NCBI RefSeq assembly: GCF_018402175.1
Contig: NZ_JAGYJK010000016.1
Span: 118,323-182,322, forward strand
From: Yoonia sp.
Lineage (GTDB): Bacteria > Pseudomonadota > Alphaproteobacteria > Rhodobacterales > Rhodobacteraceae
Direction: 5' to 3'
Length of the DNA: 64,000 nucleotides
Position numbers and translations under genes: made by a program. The notes under the pieces are model-generated. The model saw only the letters and a list, made by a program, of their open reading frames with translations. It was not told the origin of the DNA and made no database searches. Positions within the stretch are counted from its first letter, which is position 1, and every line of letters begins with the position of its first letter. Positions 27,972-38,076 of this stretch are shown here, piece by piece.

Positions 27972-28001
27972 CCGTAGGCCGGGCTTCAGCCCGGCAACCT
28001 G
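27972..28001. repeat. 30-bp palindromic (REP-like) repeat, copy A
   Basis: CCGTAGGCCGGGCTTCAGCC is followed by CGGCAACCTG. On the minus strand the loop TGAA supplies the stop codon of the cupin gene. Copy B lies inside the same gene at 28853-28882. Confidence 0.8.
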
Positions 28002-29053
28002 ACCTCGAGCAATTCCAGATCATCGCTTGGCTTGGCATAGCGCGTCCGCATGCCCGGCGGGATCACAAAGGCATCGCCTGCGGTCAGGATGAACGGCTCT
28101 TTGCCCTCGCCTTCGAGCAGCATCGCGCCCGCCATGACAAAGGTGAAATGGATATCCACGTCATGTGTGGCCCATTGCGGATCACCGTTGCCACGCCTGA
28201 TCACCTGCACACCGGCGACGCCCTTGGTATTGGCGGCGATGGTGGTGTCGCGCGCTATAAATCCGGGCAGGTGCGCAGGCTGCCAATCGGCATCTACCGC
28301 CTTGTTATAGACGAAACGCTGCCCCTGCCATTCCCGATCAGGGCGCAGATGCGGCGTGGGCAAGGTCATGTCGTGGTCGATCTCGGTCACATGTTCGGCG
28401 GGCACGCCGATCTCGATCACCTCGATCCCGTCAGAGGCTTCCAGCACGCGGTGGCGGATTTCAGGCGGCTGGATGAAACAATCCCCCGCGGTCAGGCGGA
28501 TCGGCCCGCCTTGGTCTTCGTACACGACATCGACCCAGCCCTTGATGCAGAAAATCAGCTGGAACCCGACCTTGTGGAAATGCACCATATCGGGAACCGG
28601 CCCGCCATCGGGGATACGGATGTGGCTGGCGATGATCGACCCGCCCAGCCGTGTGGGGATCAGGTCACGGTACTGCATCCCCGCGCGCCCGATCACCCAA
28701 GGTGCCTGATCCGCCAAACGACGCACGACAAAGGCGTGATCGGTCTGCGGCAGCACCAAAGGCGGGCTCAGCGGATGCACGCTGACCGGCGTTCCACCGG
28801 GGGATGTCAGGTCGGTCTGCCCATCCGCAAACGCCGGATCATCGGTCAAGATCCGTAGGCCGGGGTTCACCCCGGCACCCTGTTCCAACCGCACCCGCAA
28901 GCCGTGGCCCGAATAAACCGCAACACTGGGGTCATCGGCGGGATAGATCATATCCAGCCGCAGCCCCAGCACCTTGCCAAAAAATGCCAGATCGGCACGC
29001 AGGTCCGTTGTCGGCAGGCAAATTTCGGCGCGGATTTCATAGGGCTGTGTCAT
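27986..29053 (-). CDS. Fusion of a glyoxalase-like (VOC) domain with a bicupin
   Basis: Protein of 355 residues. Residues 5-75 (IRAEICLPTTDLRADLAFFG, then YSGHGLRVRLEQG) read like a glyoxalase/VOC half-domain. Two cupin domains follow: IRIPDGGPVPDMVHFHKVGF with LTAGDCFIQPPEIRHRVLEA, and ATHDVDIHFTFVMAGAMLLE with LTAGDAFVIPPGMRTRYAKP. Cupin metal ligands (HFH, H of IRHRV) are visible in the first cupin; the second lacks some. It might be a dioxygenase or an acid- or sugar-acid-binding enzyme; I cannot name the substrate. The start at 29053 (MTQPYEIR) is chosen for the domain start. Two REP-like repeats lie in it. Confidence 0.72.
   Translation of the reverse strand: MTQPYEIRAEICLPTTDLRADLAFFGKVLGLRLDMIYPADDPSVAVYSGHGLRVRLEQGAGVNPGLRILTDDPAFADGQTDLTSPGGTPVSVHPLSPPLVLPQTDHAFVVRRLADQAPWVIGRAGMQYRDLIPTRLGGSIIASHIRIPDGGPVPDMVHFHKVGFQLIFCIKGWVDVVYEDQGGPIRLTAGDCFIQPPEIRHRVLEASDGIEVIEIGVPAEHVTEIDHDMTLPTPHLRPDREWQGQRFVYNKAVDADWQPAHLPGFIARDTTIAANTKGVAGVQVIRRGNGDPQWATHDVDIHFTFVMAGAMLLEGEGKEPFILTAGDAFVIPPGMRTRYAKPSDDLELLEVRLPG
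28853..28882. repeat. 30-bp palindromic (REP-like) repeat, copy B, inside a coding sequence
   Basis: CCGTAGGCCGGGGTTCACCC is followed by CGGCACCCTG. It differs from copy A at three of 30 bases; two of these swap a C-G pair for a G-C pair in the stem. Read in frame on the minus strand it encodes QGAGVNPGLR of the cupin protein. Confidence 0.8.
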
Positions 29054-29143
29054 GCAGGTTACATTGTCCCGCGCGCGAAAGATTTGCAAGATTGCGCAAT
29101 GCGTGATTAACCGCGCGGCAGGCTTTCCCTAGCGGCAGCAAAT

Positions 29144-29159
29144 TGGTTTAACGTTAAAC
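29144..29159. promoter_or_regulatory. Perfect 16-bp palindrome GGTTTAACGTTAAACC upstream of maeB
   Basis: Fully symmetric, ending 20 bases before the chosen maeB start, so it overlaps the promoter or leader. It is a strong candidate operator for a dimeric repressor; the regulator is not identified. Confidence 0.65.
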
Positions 29160-29179
29160 CATATTGAATGGAGATGATG

Positions 29180-31459
29180 ATGGTCGATGAAACAGCAAAC
29201 AGCCAGCGGCAGGCTGCCCTTGATTATCACAAGTATCCAAAGCCCGGAAAACTGGAAATCCGCGCCACCAAACCGCTGGCGAACGGCCGCGATCTGGCCC
29301 GCGCCTATTCGCCGGGCGTCGCCGAAGCCTGTCTTGAAATCAAGGCAGACCCAGACACCGCCCGCGATTACACCGCGCGCGGCAATCTGGTGGCCGTGGT
29401 CACCAATGGCACGGCAGTGCTGGGGCTGGGCAATATCGGCGCGCTCGCGTCAAAACCAGTGATGGAAGGCAAGGCTGTCCTGTTCAAGAAATTCGCCAAT
29501 ATCGACTGTTTCGACATCGAATTGAACGAATCCGATCCTTACAAGCTGGCCGATATCGTCTGCGCGCTGGAACCGACCTTTGGTGCCATCAACCTCGAGG
29601 ATATCAAGGCCCCTGATTGTTTCATTGTCGAAAAGCTGTGCCGCGAACGGATGAACATCCCCGTGTTTCACGACGACCAGCACGGCACGGCGATTGTTGT
29701 GGGCGCGGCCGCGGTCAATGCGTTGCATGTCGCGGGCAAAAAGTTCGAGGATATCAAGATCGTCAGCACAGGCGGCGGGGCGGCGGGGATCGCCTGTCTG
29801 AACATGTTGCTGAAACTAGGCGTGAAACGCGAAAACGTCTGGCTTTGCGATATCGAAGGACTGGTCTATCAAGGCCGCGAAAAGGACATGAGCCCGCAAA
29901 AGGCGGAATATGCCCAAGGCACCGTGCCTGCGACGCTGGCAGATGTGATCGGTGGCGCGGATCTGTTTCTGGGCCTGTCCGGCCCCGGCGTTCTGAAACC
30001 CGAAATGGTGGCCCGCATGGCCCCGCGCCCGATCATCTTTGCCTTGGCCAACCCCAACCCCGAAATCGACCCCGATGCCGCCCGCGCCGTGACGCCGGAT
30101 GCGATTATCGCGACGGGGCGCAGCGATTATCCCAATCAGGTCAATAACGTTCTGTGCTTTCCGTTCATCTTTCGCGGTGCGCTCGATGCTGGCGCGACAG
30201 AGATCAACGACGAGATGAAGATCGCCTGTATCGAAGGCATCGCCGCCCTTGCCCGCGCGACGACCAGCGCCGAAGCGGCCGCCGCCTATAGCGGCGAAAA
30301 ACTGACCTTTGGTGCGGATTACCTGATCCCAAAACCGTTTGATCCGCGCCTGATGGGTGTCGTCGCCTGCGCCGTGGCCAAGGCGGCCATGGAAACTGGC
30401 GTGGCCAAGCGCCCGATTGCTGATCTGAAAGCCTATAAGGACAAACTGGACGGGTCGGTGTTCAAATCCGCAATGATCATGCGCCCCGTGTTCGAGGCCG
30501 CGCGCACCGCATCACGCCGCATCGTCTTTGCCGAGGGCGAGGATGAACGGGTTCTGCGCGCGGCACAGGCCGTGATGGAGGACACGACCGAAACCCCGAT
30601 CCTGATCGGCCGTCCCGATGTCATCGAAAGCCGCTGTGAACGCGCAGGCCTGAAAATCCGCCCCGGTGTGGATTTCAACGTCGTGAACCCTGAAAACGAC
30701 CCGCGCTATCGCGATTATTGGGAAACCTATCATACCCTGATGGCGCGCCGCGGCGTGACCCCCGACCTTGCCAAGGCGATCATGCGCACCAACACAACCG
30801 CCATCGGCGCAGTCATGGTCCAGCGCGGCGAGGCCGACAGCCTGATCTGTGGCACCTTTGGCCAGTTCCTGTGGCATCTGAAATATATCACCGAGATCCT
30901 TGGCACGCCTGCGCTGCACCCCGTTGGGGCCTTGTCACTGATGATCCTTGAAGACGGGCCCTTGTTCATCGCCGATACGCAGGTCCATCCCGAACCCACG
31001 CCCGAACAGATTGCCGAAACAGTGATAGGGGCAGCGCGCCATGTCCGCCGCTTTGGATTGGAACCAAAGATCGCGCTGTGTTCGCACAGCCAGTTCGGCA
31101 ATCTGGATTGCGACACGGGCCGCCGGATGCGCGCGGCCATGGCGATCCTTGACAGCGCACCCCGCGATTTCGCCTATGAAGGCGAGATGCATATCGACAG
31201 CGCGCTCGACGTAGACCTGCGCAGCCGGATTTTCCCAGGCGCGCATTTGCCCGGCCCGGCCAATACGCTGATCTTTGCCAATACCGATGCCGCATCGGGC
31301 GTACGCAACATCCTGAAGATGAAAGGCGGCGGGCTCGAGGTTGGGCCGATCCTGATGGGTATGGGCAACCGCTGTCATATCGTCACCCCGTCGATCACCG
31401 CGCGCGGTCTGCTGAACATGTCCGCAATCGCAGGCACACCGGTGGCGCATTATGGCTGA
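29180..31459 (+). CDS. maeB: NADP-dependent malic enzyme with phosphotransacetylase-like C-terminus
   Basis: Decarboxylates malate to pyruvate, giving NADPH. It has 759 residues in two parts: malic enzyme (about 1-430; [49 protein letters not shown]) and a phosphotransacetylase-like domain (about 440-759; [35 protein letters not shown]). In such hybrids the second domain is regulatory rather than catalytic. Four ATGs are clustered (29168, 29174, 29177, 29180); GGAG at 29170-29173 has proper spacing only to the last, so 29180 is used. Its 3' end overlaps the next gene by eight bases. Confidence 0.95.
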   Translation: MVDETANSQRQAALDYHKYPKPGKLEIRATKPLANGRDLARAYSPGVAEACLEIKADPDTARDYTARGNLVAVVTNGTAVLGLGNIGALASKPVMEGKAVLFKKFANIDCFDIELNESDPYKLADIVCALEPTFGAINLEDIKAPDCFIVEKLCRERMNIPVFHDDQHGTAIVVGAAAVNALHVAGKKFEDIKIVSTGGGAAGIACLNMLLKLGVKRENVWLCDIEGLVYQGREKDMSPQKAEYAQGTVPATLADVIGGADLFLGLSGPGVLKPEMVARMAPRPIIFALANPNPEIDPDAARAVTPDAIIATGRSDYPNQVNNVLCFPFIFRGALDAGATEINDEMKIACIEGIAALARATTSAEAAAAYSGEKLTFGADYLIPKPFDPRLMGVVACAVAKAAMETGVAKRPIADLKAYKDKLDGSVFKSAMIMRPVFEAARTASRRIVFAEGEDERVLRAAQAVMEDTTETPILIGRPDVIESRCERAGLKIRPGVDFNVVNPENDPRYRDYWETYHTLMARRGVTPDLAKAIMRTNTTAIGAVMVQRGEADSLICGTFGQFLWHLKYITEILGTPALHPVGALSLMILEDGPLFIADTQVHPEPTPEQIAETVIGAARHVRRFGLEPKIALCSHSQFGNLDCDTGRRMRAAMAILDSAPRDFAYEGEMHIDSALDVDLRSRIFPGAHLPGPANTLIFANTDAASGVRNILKMKGGGLEVGPILMGMGNRCHIVTPSITARGLLNMSAIAGTPVAHYG

Positions 31460-32250
31460 TATGATACCGGTTTTCCTGTGTTTCAAATGGGGCAAGGGAT
31501 ATCCGTGCCGCTATACCAATATCCTGTTCCGTGCGCTGTGCGATCAGATGCAGACACCGTTCCGCTTGGTCTGCTTGACGGATGATCCCGAAGGGTTGGC
31601 CGAGGGGATCGAGACGATGCCGCTGCCTGCCTTTGCAATGGATCGTAAAGATTGGCAAAATGGGATGTGGCCGAAATTGTCCGCCTTTGCCCCCGGCCTG
31701 CTTCGCCCCCGGCACGCCCGTCATCATGATGGATGTGGATGTTGTCGTGCTGCGGGACCTGACACCGCTGTTCGATCAGCTGCGCGCCAAGGGCGGGCTG
31801 CATATCATTCGTGAAATCCCCGATACCTTGCCCCGCTGGTTTCCATCGGTCTTTGGAAAACCCTTGCGGTCAAACTCGTCCGTGGTGGGGTTCATTGCCG
31901 GCACGCAAGATCATCTGTTCGAAATGTTCCGCGATAAAAGCTATGCGCAGGTCCAGCATTTGCGCAATGATCAGGATTTCATTCACCATCACGCCCAAGA
32001 CCGGCAGCATTGGCCAATTGGCTGGATGATCAGTTTCAAGAAAGATTGCGCCTTTCATTTTCCGATCAATCTTGTCCGGCCAATCAGGCGGCCCGATGCC
32101 TTTGTGGTGATCTTTCACGGCATCCCGAACCCCGAGGATATGGTCCAAGGCCCTTTCAAACGCTGGGGCTCGCCTGAGAAATTCGGCTATTTCCCTGTCC
32201 GCTGGATCAAGGATTACTGGACCCGCTATTCCCGCCCGACGGATCATTGA
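31452..32250 (+). pseudogene. Glycosyltransferase-like (GT-A fold) protein, frameshifted
   Basis: The first frame gives [40 protein letters not shown] and runs to LSAFAPGLL near 31707. There one extra base (or two missing) in a CGCCCCCGG run shifts the coherent reading to PGTPVIMMDVDVVVLRDLTP and on to the stop at 32250. The DVD inside that block resembles the metal-binding DxD of nucleotide-sugar transferases, and the NDQDFIHHH stretch fits a later active-site loop. The joined protein would be about 265 residues. The acceptor and donor are unknown. The gene overlaps maeB by eight bases. Confidence 0.65.
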
Positions 32251-32335
32251 AAATCTGGCGGCAAAAAAGATTGCGGCCTCAGGCGGGGATCAACGTGAAT
32301 TGCCACAGGCAAGTCACGCAGCGCGAACGATGAAA

Positions 32336-32351
32336 TGTAAATTCCTTTACA
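32336..32351. promoter_or_regulatory. Inverted repeat TGTAAA-TTCC-TTTACA upstream of prpE
   Basis: Perfect 6-bp arms with 4-base spacer, 88 bases before the prpE ATG in a locally AT-rich promoter-like stretch. Candidate operator; regulator unknown. Confidence 0.5.
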
Positions 32352-32439
32352 CCATAGCACCTGTTTTGCCCTGTAATATTGCCTGACAGGCTGGCTGCGC
32401 GTAACAAGACCACAACAGCGGTTTTGGGAGGGGCGCGGG

Positions 32440-34332
32440 ATGGGTTATGCAGAGGTTTATTCAAATTGGCAAAAGGACCCCGAAGGGTTCTGGATGGAGC
32501 AGGCGAAGGCAATTGACTGGGTCACGCCGCCCAGCAAGGCGCTCGATGACAGCACAGCCCCTATTTATAGCTGGTTTGCCGATTCAGAGGTAAACACCTG
32601 TTACAATGCCGTGGACCGCCATGTGGCCGCGGGCCGTGGCGATCAGGCGGCGATCATTTATGATAGCCCTGTCACCGACACCAAGCGCACCATCACCTAT
32701 GCACAGTTGCTGAACAACGTATCATCGCTGGCGGGGGCCTTGCGCGCCAAGGGTATCGCCAAGGGCGACCGCGTACTCATCTACATGCCGATGGTGCCCG
32801 AAGCGTTAGAGGCGATGCTGGCCTGCGCGCGGCTGGGTGCGGTGCATTCTGTCGTCTTTGGCGGGTTCGCCGCGCATGAACTGGCGGTGCGGATCAATGA
32901 CGCCACCCCCAAGGCGATCATCGCAGGGTCCTGCGGGATCGAACCGGGGCGGGTGGTGAAATACAAACCCCTGCTGGATGCCGCCATCGCAGAAGCCACG
33001 CACAAACCCGATTTCTGCGTGATCCTGCAGCGCGAACAGGGCCCAGCTGACCTGATCCCCGGCCGCGACCATGACTGGCACGCGGTCCAGCAGGGCGTGA
33101 CGCCCACGGAATGTGTCCCCGTTGCAGGCGATCATCCGGCCTATATCCTGTACACCTCTGGCACCACCGGCGCGCCCAAGGGCGTCGTGCGCCCCACGGC
33201 AGGCCATCTGGTCGCGCTGAACTGGACGATGAAGGCGATCTATAACGTCGATCCGGGCGATGTATTCTGGGCCGCGTCCGATGTCGGCTGGGTCGTCGGG
33301 CATTCCTACATCTGCTACGCGCCGCTGATCCATGGCAACACCACTGTCGTCTTTGAAGGCAAGCCCATTGGCACACCTGATGCCGGCACATTCTGGCGGG
33401 TGATCGCGGAACATAACGTCCGGTCGTTCTTTACCGCGCCCACGGCGTTCCGCGCGATCAAACGCGAAGACCCCAAGGGCGAGATGATCAAGCATTATGA
33501 CATCTCTTGCCTGCGCGCGCTGTATCTGGCGGGCGAACGTGCCGATCCCGACACCATCGTCTGGGCGCAGAATGTCATGAAGGTACCAGTCTATGACCAT
33601 TGGTGGCAGACCGAAACCGGCTGGACCATCGCGGGCAATCCTGCGGGGATCGAAGCGTTGCCGGTCAAGATCGGGTCGCCCACCGTGCCGATGCCCGGCT
33701 ATGACGTGCGCATATTGGACGAAGCGGGCCATCCTGTCGCGCCCGGCACGCTGGGCGCCATCGCGATCAAACTGCCTTTGCCGCCCGGCACGCTGCCGAC
33801 ACTGTGGAATGCCGAAGACCGCTTTCTCAAATCCTATCTGACCACCTTTCCCGGCTATTATGAAACTGGCGATGCTGGGATGATCGATGCGGATGGCTAT
33901 CTTTATATCATGGCGCGCACCGATGATGTGATCAACGTGGCAGGGCATCGGTTGTCCACTGGCGCGATGGAAGAAGTTCTCGCCAACCATCCTGATGTCG
34001 GCGAATGCGCGGTGATCGGCGTGGCGGACGAGTTGAAAGGGCAATTGCCGCTGGGGTTTGTCTGTCTGAACAAGGGCTGCAACAAACCTCATGCCGAGAT
34101 CGCCAAAGAAGTGATCAGCGCCGTGCGGGACACGATCGGGCCTGTCGCCGCGTTCAAGCTGGTGGCCGTAGTGGACCGCCTGCCAAAAACGCGGTCGGGC
34201 AAGATATTGCGCGCGACAATGGTCAAGATCGCGGATGGGCAGGATTTCAAAATGCCCGCCACCATCGACGACCCCGCGATTCTGGACGAGATCCGCGCGG
34301 CGCTGCAACCTTTGGGCTACGCCAAGACCTGA
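32440..34332 (+). CDS. prpE: Propionate--CoA ligase
   Basis: Activates propionate (and probably acetate) to the CoA thioester, feeding the methylmalonyl-CoA or methylcitrate route. It has 630 residues, the length of PrpE. Blocks: MVPEALEAMLACARLGAVHS and VVFGGFAAHELAVRI (acetyl/propionyl-CoA synthetase type), YTSGTTGAPKGVVRPTAGH (P-loop), VYDHWWQTETGWTIAGNP, YETGDAGMIDADGYLYIMAR and PKTRSGKILRATMVKIADG with the catalytic lysine. Lengthwise and in the WxTETGW region it matches PrpE better than Acs. meaB, which supports methylmalonyl-CoA mutase, lies 9 kb downstream. Confidence 0.92.
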   Translation: MGYAEVYSNWQKDPEGFWMEQAKAIDWVTPPSKALDDSTAPIYSWFADSEVNTCYNAVDRHVAAGRGDQAAIIYDSPVTDTKRTITYAQLLNNVSSLAGALRAKGIAKGDRVLIYMPMVPEALEAMLACARLGAVHSVVFGGFAAHELAVRINDATPKAIIAGSCGIEPGRVVKYKPLLDAAIAEATHKPDFCVILQREQGPADLIPGRDHDWHAVQQGVTPTECVPVAGDHPAYILYTSGTTGAPKGVVRPTAGHLVALNWTMKAIYNVDPGDVFWAASDVGWVVGHSYICYAPLIHGNTTVVFEGKPIGTPDAGTFWRVIAEHNVRSFFTAPTAFRAIKREDPKGEMIKHYDISCLRALYLAGERADPDTIVWAQNVMKVPVYDHWWQTETGWTIAGNPAGIEALPVKIGSPTVPMPGYDVRILDEAGHPVAPGTLGAIAIKLPLPPGTLPTLWNAEDRFLKSYLTTFPGYYETGDAGMIDADGYLYIMARTDDVINVAGHRLSTGAMEEVLANHPDVGECAVIGVADELKGQLPLGFVCLNKGCNKPHAEIAKEVISAVRDTIGPVAAFKLVAVVDRLPKTRSGKILRATMVKIADGQDFKMPATIDDPAILDEIRAALQPLGYAKT

Positions 34333-34423
34333 CAGGGCCGTGACGGCGCGGCCTCTTGCCAATCCGGCGCGGCGCAGCCCATAACAAGGCGCGCCGCCCA
34401 ACGGCGTGAAACCGGAGCCTGTG

Positions 34424-35731
34424 ATGCCTATCGAAACCTTCGCCCCTGCGGGCGAGACGAAACACACGACCAGCTATTACGCCGCCAGCGCCAATCCGTC
34501 ACCTGAGCGGCCCAAGCTGAAAGGCGACCAGCTGATCGACATCTGCGTGGTCGGTGCGGGCTATAGCGGGCTGTCGGCGGCGCTGCATCTGGCGGAAAAA
34601 GGCTTCAAGGTCGCGATCATCGAAGGCGCGCGCGTCGGCTGGGGTGCCTCGGGGCGCAATGGCGGGCAGATCGTGAACGGGTTGAACGCCAGCCTGCAGA
34701 CGATCAAACGCCGCTACGGGCAGGACACGGCGAATTTCGTGGCCGGTCTGGTGCAGGAAGGCGGCGAGATCATCCGCGAACGGGTCGCCACCTATGACAT
34801 CCGATGCGATTTGAAACATGGCAATATTTTCACCGGCCTGACCGCCGCGCATATGCGCGAGCTGGATGAACGCCGCGCGCTCTGGGCCAGCTATGGCTTG
34901 CACAATCAGGACATGCTGTCCAAGTCCGAACTGCGCGACCATATCGGGTCGGACGTGTACGCAGGCGGCATGATCGACCACACCGGCGGGCATATGCACC
35001 CGTTGAACCTGTGCCTGGGCGAGGCTGCGGCGTTCGAAAAACTGGGCGGCGTGATCTATGAACAATCCCCCGTCATCAGCTGCGATACCGAGGCAGACAA
35101 ACCCGTCGTGCGCACCCGCGACGGCACGATGACCTGCAACACGCTGCTGCTGTGCGGCAACGCCTACCTCGGCCATGTGGTCCCTGCCCTGACCGCGCGG
35201 GTGATGCCGGTATCGACGCAGATGATGGCGACCGTGCCCTTGGGCGACAAAGCGCATGAATTGCTGCCGACCGACAAATGCGTCGAGGATGTCCGCTATA
35301 TCCTCGACTATTTCCGCCTGTCCGCCGACAAACGGCTGATCTTTGGCGGCGGCACCGTCTATGGCGGCACTGATCCGGCGGATGTGGTGGCCAAACTGCG
35401 GCCTGCGATGGAAAAGGTCTATCCGCAGCTCAAAGGCGTGAAAATCGACCACGCATGGAGCGGGAATTTCGCCCTGTCCTTCAGCCGCGTCCCGCAGATG
35501 GGGCGGCTGGGGAACAACACCTATTTCGCGCATGGCTATAGCGGGCATGGGGTGACGGGGTCGCACACCTTTGGCCGCATCCTGTCCGAAGCCGTCGCCG
35601 GCGACCGCGCCCGTTTCGACGTCTTCGCCAAAGTGCCGTGGTATCCGTTCCCCGGTGGCCGGATGTTCCGCGTGCCGTACTCAATGATGGGGTCGTGGTA
35701 TTACGCGTTGCGGGATCGGTTGGGGGTTTAG
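34424..35731 (+). CDS. FAD-dependent amine oxidoreductase (DAO family, PuuB/OrdL-like)
   Basis: Flavoprotein of 435 residues oxidising an amine or N-substituted amino acid. The dinucleotide-binding fold is ICVVGAGYSGLSAALHLAEK followed by VGWGASGRNGGQIVNGL, the pattern of the gamma-glutamylputrescine oxidase/OrdL subgroup; the C-terminal FAHGYSGHGVTGSHTFGRIL closes the FAD site. A GGAG seven bases before the ATG at 34424 supports that start over a GTG at 34406. There are no polyamine or amino-acid genes beside it, so the substrate remains open (gamma-glutamylputrescine, a methylated glycine or another amine). Confidence 0.87.
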   Translation: MPIETFAPAGETKHTTSYYAASANPSPERPKLKGDQLIDICVVGAGYSGLSAALHLAEKGFKVAIIEGARVGWGASGRNGGQIVNGLNASLQTIKRRYGQDTANFVAGLVQEGGEIIRERVATYDIRCDLKHGNIFTGLTAAHMRELDERRALWASYGLHNQDMLSKSELRDHIGSDVYAGGMIDHTGGHMHPLNLCLGEAAAFEKLGGVIYEQSPVISCDTEADKPVVRTRDGTMTCNTLLLCGNAYLGHVVPALTARVMPVSTQMMATVPLGDKAHELLPTDKCVEDVRYILDYFRLSADKRLIFGGGTVYGGTDPADVVAKLRPAMEKVYPQLKGVKIDHAWSGNFALSFSRVPQMGRLGNNTYFAHGYSGHGVTGSHTFGRILSEAVAGDRARFDVFAKVPWYPFPGGRMFRVPYSMMGSWYYALRDRLGV

Positions 35732-35792
35732 GGACCCATCACCCGCGCAGAACCTAGGCCGCCGCGCATCGCCGCACTGGGTCGGTGGGGGA

Positions 35793-36562
35793 TCAAGCAA
35801 ACTGCTCCCTAATCAACCGCTCCTCCAACCCATGCCCCGGATCGAACAGGATCCGGTGCCGGATCCCCGGTTCCGACCGGATCTCCACACTCACCACGTC
35901 GCGCACGGACTTGCCGTCGGCATCCGCCATCACGGGCCGTTTGGCGGGGTCGATCACGTCGAACCGCACCACCGCCTTTTTCGGCAGCAAGGCCCCCGCC
36001 AGCGGCGCGGGCGGAAGGCGGCCATGGCGGTCAGGGTCAGGACGTCGGACCCGATGGGCAGGATCGGGCCGTGGGCGGAATAGTTGTACGCAGTAGACCC
36101 CGCCGGTGTTGCCAGCAGCGCGCCGTCGCAGACCAGTTCCGGCATCCGCAGCTTGCCATCCACCGTGATGCGCAGCTTGGCGGCTTGGGGTCCGGCGCGC
36201 AGCAGGCTGACCTCGTTGATCGCCAAAGCCTCGTGCATGGCGCCGTCCACGCACAGGGCGGTCATGTGCAGCGGGTTGATGACCTCTTCCTCGGCCACGG
36301 CCAGACGCGCCAGCAGGTCGGCGTCGTGGTATTCGTTCATCAGGAACCCCACCGTGCCACGGTTCATACCGTAGACCGGCACGTCCAGCCCTTGGGTCGC
36401 GTGCAAGGCCTGCAACATGAACCCGTCACCGCCCAGGGCCACGATCACATCGGCCTTGGCCTGCGGCACATCGCCGTAAGCCTGCGCCAACGCGCGCAAG
36501 GCAGATTGCGCCGTGGGCATGGCACTGGCGACAAAGGCGATCTTGACGGGCGACATTGGCAT
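35793..36562 (-). pseudogene. nadK: NAD kinase, one frameshift in this sequence
   Basis: Phosphorylates NAD to NADP, a normally essential step. The first frame (36562 downward) has [15 protein letters not shown] (GGDG catalytic motif), [24 protein letters not shown] and [18 protein letters not shown], and continues to [11 protein letters not shown] near 36015. The correct reading then needs one more G in a five-G run, giving [20 protein letters not shown] in the next frame, which continues to the stop at 35793. The joined product, about 256 residues, is a normal NadK. A deletion in a homopolymer of an essential gene is best explained by sequencing error. Confidence 0.9.
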
Positions 36563-36741
36563 TTTCCCCTGCGTTTGCGTTAACTTGTGGGGCGATCACA
36601 CCCGAAACGCAAGCCGCCGATACGAAACATGCATGACGCGCTCATAAAGATCATGGTCGTTTTGATGCTTCAGATGCTGGGGTTTCTAGGGTAAACGGGG
36701 CGCAATCACCCTGATCCGCGCCTGCAAAGAGGATGCACCCC

Positions 36742-38037
36742 ATGAATATCACGATCCGCGACCAAGGCTTTTTCACCGAAACACTCGCCACGCGCGACCC
36801 TGTGCTGCATGCCGCGATGCAGGCCGAACTCAAGCGCCAGCGCAAGGAGATCGAGCTGATCGCGTCGGAAAACATCGTCTCTGCCGCCGTGATGGAAGCG
36901 CAAGGCGGCGTGATGACCAACAAATACGCCGAAGGCTATCCCGGCCGCCGCTATTACGGTGGCTGCGAACATGTGGACGTGGCCGAAAACCTTGCCATCG
37001 AACGCGCCTGCCAGCTGTTCGATTGTGCCTATGTCAACGTGCAGCCGAATTCTGGTTCTCAGGCCAATCAGGGCGTGTTCCAGGCGCTGCTGCAGCCAGG
37101 CGATACGATCCTTGGCATGTCGCTGGATGCGGGCGGCCACCTGACTCACGGGGCCAAGCCCAACCAGTCCGGCAAATGGTTTAACGCGATCCAGTATGGC
37201 GTGCGCCGTCAGGACAACCTGCTGGACTATGACGAGGTCGCGCGCCTGGCGACCGAACACCAGCCCAAGATGATCATCGCCGGTGGGTCCGCCATCCCTC
37301 GCATCATCGATTTCGCGAAAATGCGCGAGATTGCCGATAGCGTCGGTGCCTATCTGTTGGTCGATATGGCGCATTTCGCGGGTCTGGTGGCGGCGGGCCT
37401 CTACCCCTCGCCCTTCCCACATGCCCATGTCGCCACGACGACCACCCACAAAACCCTGCGCGGTCCGCGCGGTGGCATGATCCTGACCAATGACGAGGAT
37501 CTGGCGAAGAAATTCAATTCCGCCATCTTCCCCGGTATTCAGGGCGGCCCGCTGATGCACGTGATCGCGGGCAAGGCCGTGGCCTTTGGCGAGGCGCTGC
37601 GGCCCGAGTTCAAGACCTATCAGGCACAGGTGATCAAGAACGCGCAGGCGCTGGCCGATCAGCTGATGAAGGGCGGTCTGGATATCGTCACTGGCGGCAC
37701 CGATACGCATGTGATGCTGGTCGACCTGCGCCCCAAAGGCGTCAAAGGCAACGCGACCGAAAAGGCACTGGGCCGCGCCCATATCACCTGCAACAAGAAC
37801 GGCATCCCGTTTGACCCCGAAAAGCCGATGGTCACATCCGGCATCCGCCTCGGCACACCCGCAGGCACAACACGCGGTTTCGGAGAACCCGAGTTCCGCC
37901 AGATCGGCGACTGGATCGTCGAAGTCACCGAAGGTCTGGCCGCCAATGGCGAGGACGGCAATGGCGAGGTCGAGGCGAAGGTCCGTGCCGAGGTAGAGGC
38001 GCTGTGCGATCGGTTCCCTATCTATACCAACCTGTGA
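36742..38037 (+). CDS. glyA: Serine hydroxymethyltransferase
   Basis: PLP enzyme that interconverts serine and glycine with tetrahydrofolate, the main one-carbon source. It has 431 residues. Family blocks: [40 protein letters not shown], the PLP-lysine segment [19 protein letters not shown], and [20 protein letters not shown] near the C-terminus. AGAGGATGCACCCC places the ribosome site eight bases before the ATG at 36742, so that start is preferred over the ATG at 36733. It is divergent from nadK (179-bp gap) and ends in front of a strong hairpin. Confidence 0.97.
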   Translation: MNITIRDQGFFTETLATRDPVLHAAMQAELKRQRKEIELIASENIVSAAVMEAQGGVMTNKYAEGYPGRRYYGGCEHVDVAENLAIERACQLFDCAYVNVQPNSGSQANQGVFQALLQPGDTILGMSLDAGGHLTHGAKPNQSGKWFNAIQYGVRRQDNLLDYDEVARLATEHQPKMIIAGGSAIPRIIDFAKMREIADSVGAYLLVDMAHFAGLVAAGLYPSPFPHAHVATTTTHKTLRGPRGGMILTNDEDLAKKFNSAIFPGIQGGPLMHVIAGKAVAFGEALRPEFKTYQAQVIKNAQALADQLMKGGLDIVTGGTDTHVMLVDLRPKGVKGNATEKALGRAHITCNKNGIPFDPEKPMVTSGIRLGTPAGTTRGFGEPEFRQIGDWIVEVTEGLAANGEDGNGEVEAKVRAEVEALCDRFPIYTNL

Positions 38038-38044
38038 TCTTGCT

Positions 38045-38072
38045 GGTAGGGTGGGTCAAGGCCCACCCTACC
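38045..38072 (+). terminator. 28-bp palindromic repeat, copy 2, between convergent glyA and a membrane-protein gene
   Basis: GGTAGGGTGGGTCAAGGCCC is followed by ACCCTACC: an 11-bp perfect stem with a 6-base loop, seven bases after the glyA stop and four before the stop of the opposite-strand gene. It has no T-run; its position suits a bidirectional end. It is related to the repeat at 15260-15287. Confidence 0.6.
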
Positions 38073-38076
38073 GCCC

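Noticed and set aside
32440..34332. Acetyl-CoA synthetase (Acs) for the prpE gene
   Set aside because: Overall block pattern and length fit PrpE better; some activity on acetate is still likely.
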